Origin: Vibrio gallaecicus
Lineage (GTDB): Bacteria; Pseudomonadota; Gammaproteobacteria; Enterobacterales; Vibrionaceae
DNA length: 64,000 nucleotides
NCBI RefSeq assembly: GCF_024347495.1
Contig: NZ_AP025491.1
Coordinates: 1,550,001-1,614,000 of the forward strand
Direction of reading: 5' to 3'
The notes beneath the pieces are model-generated. The model saw only the letters and a list, made by a program, of their open reading frames with translations, did no database searches and was not told the DNA's origin. Positions 62,319 through 64,000 of this stretch are shown here, piece by piece. Position 1 is the first letter of the stretch. Each line of letters starts with the position of its first letter. The translations under genes and the position numbers were made by a program.

Positions 62319-63371
62319 CTAGCGGACAAAGCTCTCATCAAACATATGCCCTAACTTTTCTGCTTTCGTTTTCAAGTAGTGGTTATTGTGCGGATTATTC
62401 CCTTCTTGTAGAGCAACACGCTCCACCACGTTTATGCCTGACTTCTCCATCGCTTTAACTTTTCGAGGGTTATTTGTCATAAGGCGTACAGAGTTAATAT
62501 CCAAGAAGCTCAACATACCGCGACAAAAAGAATAATCTCTCATGTCTGCCTCAAAACCCAACCTCTCGTTTGCTTCTACTGTGTCTGCCCCATCATCTTG
62601 TAGATGATAAGCCCTTATCTTGTTAATCAGCCCTATTCCACGCCCCTCTTGCCTCAAATAGAACAAAACTCCACTACCAGCTTCCACTATGTTTTCCATC
62701 GCTCTAGAGAGCTGGAAACCGCAGTCACAACGGGCACTAAATAAAGCATCACCAGTTAAACATTCAGAGTGAAGGCGTATAAGTGGTGAAGCTTGTTCAG
62801 ATAAATCACCGTAAACTAATGCCAAATGCTCTTTACCCGTTGCCCGCTCAACAAACCCATACATTTGAAATGTACCCCATTGAGTGGGGAGCTTGGCTTT
62901 ATCAACAAAATTCACATGATTGAATGGCTCGGTTTCTTGGAGATTTTGCCGAATATCCATAAGAATATGACCCAGCTTATTTTGCCCCGAGCCGTCTCCT
63001 CCATCTCCCCAAAAAGAATCAATATGCGAATGCTCTTTAATGACCGAATCGCCCGTACTGGCAAGTAAATGCGAAAAGTATCGATTTTGTTTAAACTTTT
63101 CCGTGACAATAAAACGCATTACGTCCACTTTAATTTCATCCCACTCGTTACGAACTTGATCTTCATATTGACGGCTTAAGATAAACGCATCTTCCGGGGA
63201 AGCGGCATAATATATTTTTTGCCTCAGTTCAGAAGAAGCAAATTTCATTGCCTGATAATAATGTTCACTCGTTGCCCAAACTTGATCATTCACTTCAATG
63301 GGTGAACTGGCGAAATTTGAAAGGTAACCGTTACTATCTTCTGGTTCATAGAAAAGTACATCGCTTGACAT
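62319..63371 (-). CDS. ribA: NADAR (YbiA) - GTP cyclohydrolase II fusion
   Basis: This 350-residue protein joins an N-terminal NADAR/YbiA domain (about residues 1-150: [29 protein letters not shown], and [20 protein letters not shown]) to a RibA domain (about 160-350). RibA zinc ligands are in [18 protein letters not shown], and [12 protein letters not shown] and [10 protein letters not shown] follow. RibA makes the first riboflavin intermediate from GTP; the YbiA domain hydrolyses the N-glycosidic bond of early intermediates, a damage-control job. The fusion is described in Vibrio vulnificus (VVA0006). GGAG lies six bases before the ATG. No RibD, RibB or RibE is nearby. Confidence 0.94.
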   Translation of the reverse strand: MSSDVLFYEPEDSNGYLSNFASSPIEVNDQVWATSEHYYQAMKFASSELRQKIYYAASPEDAFILSRQYEDQVRNEWDEIKVDVMRFIVTEKFKQNRYFSHLLASTGDSVIKEHSHIDSFWGDGGDGSGQNKLGHILMDIRQNLQETEPFNHVNFVDKAKLPTQWGTFQMYGFVERATGKEHLALVYGDLSEQASPLIRLHSECLTGDALFSARCDCGFQLSRAMENIVEAGSGVLFYLRQEGRGIGLINKIRAYHLQDDGADTVEANERLGFEADMRDYSFCRGMLSFLDINSVRLMTNNPRKVKAMEKSGINVVERVALQEGNNPHNNHYLKTKAEKLGHMFDESFVR

Positions 63372-63551
63372 AGCTGACTCCTAGCACAACAAATAGTGTA
63401 AAACCTATGCAGTAGGTTTTATATTAATAGTTTTCATTTTAAAGCTAGTGTGGGGAATGATGGGTGTCAAATTGAACGGCGAATATAAGAGGTAGAGGCT
63501 AAGCAAGAACTTTACATTTTCAGACATTATGGCTGGTGGTGATCATTTATC

Positions 63552-63569
63552 TAAGTGATTATCATTAAT
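63552..63569. promoter_or_regulatory. Fur-box-like sequence upstream of the ribA fusion gene
   Basis: On the minus strand ATTAATGATAATCACTTA matches the core of the 19-bp Fur consensus (TAATGATAATCA). It is about 180 bp ahead of the ribA-like start and near the terminator of the preceding small gene. This is a weak match judged by eye. Confidence 0.3.
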
Positions 63570-63580
63570 TAATATGTAAT

Positions 63581-63604
63581 AAAAAGGGCGGCTTCCTGCC
63601 CCCC
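63581..63604 (-). terminator. Terminator after the small gene at the window end
   Basis: On the minus strand GGGGGGC and GCCGCCC pair with one mismatch across AGGAA, followed by TTTTT. It is 44 bp past the stop of the small gene. Confidence 0.75.
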
Positions 63605-63647
63605 TGTCAAATAAACCAAACAATCATTAAACTCAGGAAATTTAAGC

Positions 63648-63842
63648 TTAATGAATCAAGCCTAACTCACGCGCTTCTTCAAGGCTCAATCCACTTTCAC
63701 GGATCTCTCTGAGCGCTTCAATGCGGCGACGAGCTTCTGCTGACTTCACCTGTTTTTCTGGTTTTAGGGATATCTGTTCATCCGCATCCCATTTGTTTGT
63801 TATGTTTGTCATTTCATCATGGTTGATAGAATTAATGGACAT
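63648..63842 (-). CDS. Small helical hypothetical protein
   Basis: This 64-residue protein has a charged, helical C-terminus (SAEARRRIEALREIRESGLS, then LEEARELGLIH). The start at 63842 has GGAGGAAAAT directly upstream, so the longer frame from 63896 is rejected. It resembles short Vibrio/Pseudomonas proteins that end with an Arg/Glu/Leu-rich helix (for example the PA3496 type), but the likeness is not decisive. Function unknown. Its upstream region reaches the end of the window with no other gene seen. Confidence 0.65.
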   Translation of the reverse strand: MSINSINHDEMTNITNKWDADEQISLKPEKQVKSAEARRRIEALREIRESGLSLEEARELGLIH

Positions 63843-64000
63843 ATTTTCCTCCGAAAGCACCATGTAATGGACAAGTAATCTGTAGCAAATGCTCATTCGG
63901 TTGTTAAGAAAATCTGTACCAAAATGTGATGATTTCGACTGTTCGCAAAGCGAAATAATAATTTCATCAATTATACTTTGCCAAAGCCATTTTCTAGAAT

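Noticed and set aside
63372..63647. FMN riboswitch ahead of the ribA fusion
   Set aside because: The conserved AGGG/GGGG-type helices of the RFN element were not found; only a short hairpin (63400-63420) is present.

Overview
The window looks like a chromosomal stretch of a marine Vibrio or a close Vibrionaceae relative, possibly from the second chromosome. Indicators are the moderate AT-rich composition, a VemP-like regulatory peptide in front of a secDF pair, an ECF sigma/ChrR photolyase module, a NADAR-RibA fusion of the type described in Vibrio vulnificus, and many Vibrio-type small hypothetical genes. No rRNA, tRNA, CRISPR array, transposase, integrase or phage gene was seen, so this is mostly housekeeping and niche-adaptation DNA.

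Layout. 1-5.5 kb: a truncated DUF4344 putative metallopeptidase, a Cache-type chemoreceptor, then small genes (tautomerase-like, GFA-type zinc protein, DUF2867, Rof-like Rho antagonist, LON substrate-binding-domain protein). 5.5-12.7 kb: an ECF sigma/ChrR operon with DUF523-DUF1722, CPD photolyase, NTF2-like, SDR, flavin oxidoreductase and DUF1365 genes, headed by a candidate autoregulatory promoter. 12.8-14.5 kb: a LysR regulator and an orphan lipoprotein. 14.5-20.9 kb: a TPP-riboswitch-controlled thiamine salvage operon, thiD-thiZ-thiX-thiY-tenA-thiM-thiE. 21.0-28.6 kb (minus strand): a RidA, semialdehyde dehydrogenase, M19 dipeptidase, BCCT transporter, 592-aa unknown and DUF3726-like operon, with a divergent LysR gene. 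30.0-33.0 kb: a Cfa-like methyltransferase with DUF2878, chalcone-isomerase-like and DUF3833 genes, which by function belongs with the ECF module 17 kb upstream.

33-38.4 kb holds small stress genes interspersed with three simple-sequence arrays (6-, 5- and 8-bp units). 38.4-41.9 kb (minus): vemP-secD-secF, where an 11-bp complementarity between the end of vemP and the region just upstream of the secD Shine-Dalgarno is visible. This fits the arrest-controlled switch described in V. alginolyticus. 42.2-48 kb: two tandem M16 (PqqL-like) lipoprotein peptidases. 48.2-55.1 kb: a tightly packed operon of a secreted helical protein, an ABC ATPase, a MacB/FtsX-type permease, a LolA-like protein, a beta-barrel candidate, a LytS-type kinase and a LytTR regulator; this is the best candidate for an undescribed envelope transport system. 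55.4-64 kb: a beta-hydroxyacid dehydrogenase with LysR, DUF2798, a YebC/YeeN-type protein, DUF3283, a hybrid histidine kinase divergent from a periplasmic solute-binding protein, and the NADAR-RibA fusion.

A recurring feature is short tandem duplication. There are four intergenic arrays, plus in-frame 15- or 21-bp repeats in the N-termini of ThiY and ThiZ and in the inter-receiver linker of the hybrid kinase. All functions are assigned by reading motifs and gene order; no database search was run.
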